64,000 nucleotides of DNA, from assembly GCA_024346835.1 (NCBI GenBank), contig AP024867.1, positions 930,001-994,000 of the forward strand, in the 5' to 3' direction. Under the pieces are notes generated by a model. The model was not told where the DNA came from and made no database searches. It saw only the letters and a program-made list of their open reading frames with translations. The translations under genes and the position numbers were made by a program. Below, piece after piece: positions 60,718 through 64,000 of the stretch; within the stretch, counting starts at the first letter, position 1, and every line of letters begins with the position of its first letter. The stretch is from Vibrio comitans (GTDB lineage Bacteria; Pseudomonadota; Gammaproteobacteria; Enterobacterales; Vibrionaceae).

Positions 60718-63045
60718 ATGAACAGTTATAAATGGGTATTTGGTTTAGTCGCAACCGTATCACTGGTCGCGTGTAGTAGCGATAAGAATGACGATAAGCC
60801 AGATGTGCCGGATGTAGGCGATAACGTTATTCTTACTGAGAATTTTGAAAATGTTGAAAATGGCATGCTACCGGACGGTTGGGACTTGGTGACTAACCTT
60901 GGTGAAGCCTACGTGGAAGACGGTTATTTGTACGTCGATGGTAGGATTGATGATTATACGGCAACGGCGGTTGAGCTTCCTCAAGAGCTTTCTGGATACG
61001 GCAACTACAAAGTGACCGTGAACTTTACGATCCCTGAAGCGAACACTGCTTCTCGCTGGGCGGGATTCAGATACCGTGATGTTGGTTCAAACTCATATTA
61101 TCAAATGGCAATCCGCCAGGCAGCAACCAGCAGCAACGGTACTGAATTGGCAGCGCGCTATGAAGACAAGTGGGATATTCTCGATACTAAGGCATTTACC
61201 CAAGACATTAACCCTGAGCAGATATACACCGCTGAGATCACGACGCACGGAAACCGTGTTCAGCAGGTCTTAAATGGTCAGATAATGCACGACAATACTA
61301 TTTTGCCCGTCATGGGTAACATCGCTCTTCAAGCCGCTGGCGCTGTTCTTAAAATCCAAGATATTAAGATTACCGAACAACATGAAGCGCTACCCAAGCT
61401 TGAACAACTTTATACTGTCGATGAGCCTGATACGCACATTGCCATGGCGCCAACAGTTGTGGGTACCGAGTTTAGCTCGCTAGAGAGTTTGAACAGTTTC
61501 AGTGGCTCTAATGCTTATCTAAAATTGGATGACTCATTGCACGTGTATTCTGTAGGTGGGGATTATCTTTCTACTCTTGAGCAGTTACTTGAGACTGAAC
61601 TCAATATCATTCCTGTGCTAGAGATTTCTGCTGGCGTTGATTTAGACAGACTCTCTTCGGTTCTAAATACGTACAAGTCTATTGACCTAACGTTTGTGTC
61701 TTCTGAATCTCAAGATCTTACGGAACTGAGAGATCACAATGTGAATGTTCGCTCTGCACTCAAGATTTCAGAGAGTGAAATCGGTACGGATATTGGGTCA
61801 TGGCACAATATCGTTTCGAAGGTGACGGCATCGAAGTCTCGCATCGTGGTATTGCCTCAATCGGCTGTGACGCCAGAGCTTATGGACTATTTGCAACGTC
61901 GTTTGCTAACCATTTGGGTGGAGCATGACGGTGAAAGCACTATGGCAAGTTTATTGACGACCGGCGCTCATGGCTTAGTCACCGAGAATACCGATGAACT
62001 AGCGGATCTTATGGGCATGTTTGCACCAAACTCACTGATCCGAAAGCCTCTGATCATTGGCCATCGCGGCGTACCTTCACTGCTTCCTGAAAATACACTT
62101 GAGAGTGCAGTCAAAGCGCTTGAGCTTGGCGTTGATGGCAACGAGTATGATGTGTACCTCTCGGCTGATAATCATGTTGTGGTAATGCATGATACGACCG
62201 TCGATAGAACCACGGATGGCAGTGGCAACGTTGAAGAGATGACATTGGATGAGCTTCGTGCGCTGAGCATTCTCGATTTAGATGGCAATCCATCGTCGAT
62301 GAAGATACCAACGTTAGAAGAGTTCTTTAGTGAATTCAAAGACGCGAAAATGACGCACTTCCTAGAGATTAAAAGTGCAAACCCTTTGATTGTGGATGAA
62401 ATTGCTAAACTCACCAAAGAGTATGATGTTGCTGATCAGCTGATTGTCATCGCGTTCAGTGAACAACAAACTCAAAGAATGGCAGAAGTGATGCCGGAAA
62501 TTCCTGTAGGCTTGCTAATTTCTCACAGTGAAGATAGAGACTCTGAAAGAACGCTAGTTAACATGCTGAAGAAGGTTCAGCCGCTGTCCACCACGTATAA
62601 TCCGTCCTATGCGGCTTTGTCAGAGGACACGATCGGTATCGCTAAGCACCGCGGTATGACTCTGTGGCCTTGGACATACCGTTCACAAGCAGATCAGAAC
62701 AAACACTATCTATGGGGCATTCATGGTCTAACAACAGATTATGCTCAGTGGTCAAGTGACAAAGTGGTGTCGGCTAAGGTATTAAGCGACCAAGTATCCA
62801 TTGATGTGGGCAGCACCTTAGAAGTTGGTGTGGTATTGAGAGACCAGAAGGGAGTTGAACAATCTGATACAGCAAGAGCGTTTCTTGTCGCGCAGAGCAC
62901 AGCTCAATATGAACAATCCGATGAAGGGGAACTAAGATTCTTATCTTCAGGAAAGGCTGAAGTGCTAGTCATGCATAAGCATCAGTTGGAGACAAGAGAG
63001 TCTTATCTTATTTACTCTCAGCCGGTAATTATTAATGTCAATTAA
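60718..63045 (+). CDS. Glycerophosphodiester phosphodiesterase-domain lipoprotein
   Basis: 775 residues; AAGGAG 7 bp before the ATG. Lipobox LVAC with Cys19, then an Asp-rich linker. Residues about 40-220 form a laminin-G/DUF1080-like beta-sandwich (EGWDLVTN-type opening, YQMAIRQA). A middle part (about 235-440) looks like a decayed second phosphodiesterase-type barrel. The GDPD domain (about 446-680) has IGHRGVPSLLPENT, the EYDVYLSADNHVVVMHD acid-His motif and a closing WPWTYRSQADQNKHYLWGIHGLTTDY. A final beta domain follows. It should hydrolyse glycerophosphodiesters at the cell surface or in the periplasm, releasing glycerol-3-phosphate, the presumed inducer of the divergent repressor. Confidence 0.9.
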   Translation: MNSYKWVFGLVATVSLVACSSDKNDDKPDVPDVGDNVILTENFENVENGMLPDGWDLVTNLGEAYVEDGYLYVDGRIDDYTATAVELPQELSGYGNYKVTVNFTIPEANTASRWAGFRYRDVGSNSYYQMAIRQAATSSNGTELAARYEDKWDILDTKAFTQDINPEQIYTAEITTHGNRVQQVLNGQIMHDNTILPVMGNIALQAAGAVLKIQDIKITEQHEALPKLEQLYTVDEPDTHIAMAPTVVGTEFSSLESLNSFSGSNAYLKLDDSLHVYSVGGDYLSTLEQLLETELNIIPVLEISAGVDLDRLSSVLNTYKSIDLTFVSSESQDLTELRDHNVNVRSALKISESEIGTDIGSWHNIVSKVTASKSRIVVLPQSAVTPELMDYLQRRLLTIWVEHDGESTMASLLTTGAHGLVTENTDELADLMGMFAPNSLIRKPLIIGHRGVPSLLPENTLESAVKALELGVDGNEYDVYLSADNHVVVMHDTTVDRTTDGSGNVEEMTLDELRALSILDLDGNPSSMKIPTLEEFFSEFKDAKMTHFLEIKSANPLIVDEIAKLTKEYDVADQLIVIAFSEQQTQRMAEVMPEIPVGLLISHSEDRDSERTLVNMLKKVQPLSTTYNPSYAALSEDTIGIAKHRGMTLWPWTYRSQADQNKHYLWGIHGLTTDYAQWSSDKVVSAKVLSDQVSIDVGSTLEVGVVLRDQKGVEQSDTARAFLVAQSTAQYEQSDEGELRFLSSGKAEVLVMHKHQLETRESYLIYSQPVIINVN

Positions 63046-63094
63046 TACGGGTGCCGCACTTTATTTAATGTGAGGCGGTCATTCTATGGTTTAC

Positions 63095-63124
63095 AGCGGC
63101 TTTCCTAGGAAAGCCGCTTTTATC
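63095..63124 (+). terminator. Intrinsic terminator after the phosphodiesterase gene
   Basis: AGCGGCTTTC and GAAAGCCGCT form a perfect 10-bp stem with a tight CTAG loop, followed by a short T-rich stretch (tttatcatttt). Confidence 0.85.
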
Positions 63125-63345
63125 ATTTTAAACAAAATAATCTGTTACTTCGAAATTCAACCCCCCCTTCTTTTTGGCTGCTCCTCTAAACAAGCGATCA
63201 TCGTAAAAGTGTATATCTTTCAATAATTTTGCTTTAAATAATCTGTCAGACTCACTAAAGCGTCTTTTGGGCTTATGGAAGTCAAATCTTAGTTAAATTT
63301 TGTTTTCAGTGAGTTTAGGGAGAGCATCAACAGATATTGATGAGC

Positions 63346-63377
63346 AAAAAAAAGCCCTAGCATTGTGGCTAGAGCTC
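63346..63377 (-). terminator. Intrinsic terminator of the ugd paralog
   Basis: On the minus strand AGCTCTAGC, a 6-base loop, then GCTAGGGCT and eight T. One mismatch in the stem. It begins about 46 bp after the ugd stop. Confidence 0.85.
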
Positions 63378-63422
63378 AGTAGACAATATTGAGGAAGTTC
63401 ACTGACTTCCTATGCGATAACG

Positions 63423-64000
63423 TTAGTCACTACCGAACAGGTCGCGAGTGTACACTTTCGCTTCAACGTCTTTGATGTCTTCAACCATACGGTTAGACAC
63501 AATCACATCAGAAACTTGTTTGAATTCTTCTAAATCACGAATGTTACGTGAATGGAAGAAGTGGTCTTCTTGAAGAACCGGTTCATATACCACAACCTCA
63601 ATGCCTTTTGCTTTCAATCTCTTCATGATGCCTTGAATCGATGATGCACGGAAGTTATCAGATCCAGCCTTCATGATAAGACGGTAGATTCCAACCACTT
63701 TTGGATTGCGCTTTAAGATAGAGTCCGCAACGAAGTCTTTACGCGTGCGGTTAGCATCCACAATCGCGCCAATGATGTTGTTTGGCACTTCTTCGTAGTT
63801 AGCAAGCAGCTGTTTGGTGTCTTTTGGTAGACAGTAACCGCCGTAGCCAAATGATGGATTGTTGTAGTGGTTACCAATACGAGGATCTAAACCTACACCT
63901 TCAATGATCTGACGAGCGTCAAGGCCGTGGGCTTCAGCGTAAGAGTCCAATTCGTTAAAGTATGCGACACGAAGTGCTAGGTAGGTATTAGAGAACAACT
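63423..64000 (-). CDS. ugd: UDP-glucose 6-dehydrogenase paralog, C-terminal part (open at right edge)
   Basis: At least 192 residues; the frame is still open at base 64000, so the N-terminal half lies beyond the window. It contains the catalytic-Cys motif FGYGGYCLPKDTKQL and ends with the same RDLFGSD tail as the ugd at 52892-54058. Most residues are identical between the two, and DNA identity by eye is roughly four in five, so it is an older duplication or a second acquisition rather than a recent copy. It is likely part of another polysaccharide locus to the right. Confidence 0.93.
   Translation of the reverse strand, partial: LFSNTYLALRVAYFNELDSYAEAHGLDARQIIEGVGLDPRIGNHYNNPSFGYGGYCLPKDTKQLLANYEEVPNNIIGAIVDANRTRKDFVADSILKRNPKVVGIYRLIMKAGSDNFRASSIQGIMKRLKAKGIEVVVYEPVLQEDHFFHSRNIRDLEEFKQVSDVIVSNRMVEDIKDVEAKVYTRDLFGSD

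Larger units (their letters stand above)
63046..63422. other. Convergent intergenic region with two terminators
   Basis: 377 bp between the lipoprotein gene and the convergent ugd paralog. Apart from the two terminators listed separately I see no gene. Confidence 0.6.

Overview
The window looks like a chromosomal segment of a marine gammaproteobacterium, most likely a Vibrio or close relative. This rests on the gene families (giant VCBS adhesin with a type I secretion operon, a cysD-cysN-SLC13-cysC sulfate operon, a Wza/Wzb/Wzc capsule locus, YjbH, DeoR/GlpR type regulator) and on codon use. It is inference, because there is no rRNA or other marker gene here. No tRNA, rRNA or CRISPR array was found.

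Layout. (1) 1-14.1 kb: the 3' part of a giant VCBS/cadherin-like adhesin gene, open at the left edge, followed by a lipoprotein gene. (2) 15.1-20.1 kb, minus strand: a type I secretion operon with two different ABC subunits, both with eroded ATPase motifs, and a HlyD-type adaptor. It probably exports the adhesin. (3) 20.4-25.3 kb: a mixed accessory stretch with a MazG-like pyrophosphohydrolase, a VirK/YbjX protein, three small related lipoproteins and two small GIY-YIG nuclease-like genes. Both GIY-YIG genes lie among many copies of a two-hairpin palindromic repeat that begins CGTCAT and ends ATGACG. (4) 25.3-31.6 kb, minus strand: sulfate activation (cysD, cysN, an SLC13 permease, cysC) ending in a DHH phosphoesterase coupled to cysC. 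Further repeat copies sit inside this operon.

(5) 31.6-55.1 kb: a Wzy-dependent surface polysaccharide locus on the plus strand. A 1.3 kb leader ends in an ops (RfaH) element, followed by wza-wzb-wzc, dTDP-sugar genes (rmlB, rmlA, FdtA-, FdtC- and FdtB-like), Wzx, six glycosyltransferases, Wzy, an initiating sugar transferase, ugd and galU. The middle (about 41-52 kb) is much richer in A+T than its flanks and contains a decayed IS3-family element, as expected of a horizontally exchanged serotype region. (6) 55.1-64 kb: an orphan YjbH-like protein, a tyrosine-recombinase remnant joined to a 5'-truncated gene, a 35-codon membrane peptide candidate, a GlpR-like repressor divergent from a glycerophosphodiesterase lipoprotein, and a second ugd paralog running off the right edge.

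How it fits together. The adhesin plus its transporter and the capsule locus both shape the cell surface. The strongest candidate for something undescribed is the pairing of GIY-YIG genes with same-orientation two-hairpin repeats, including a regular 123-bp array of five copies. It resembles the REP/RAYT partnership but uses a different nuclease fold. The second candidate is the heterodimeric secretion ATPase, which retains at most one composite ATP site and lacks both catalytic glutamates.
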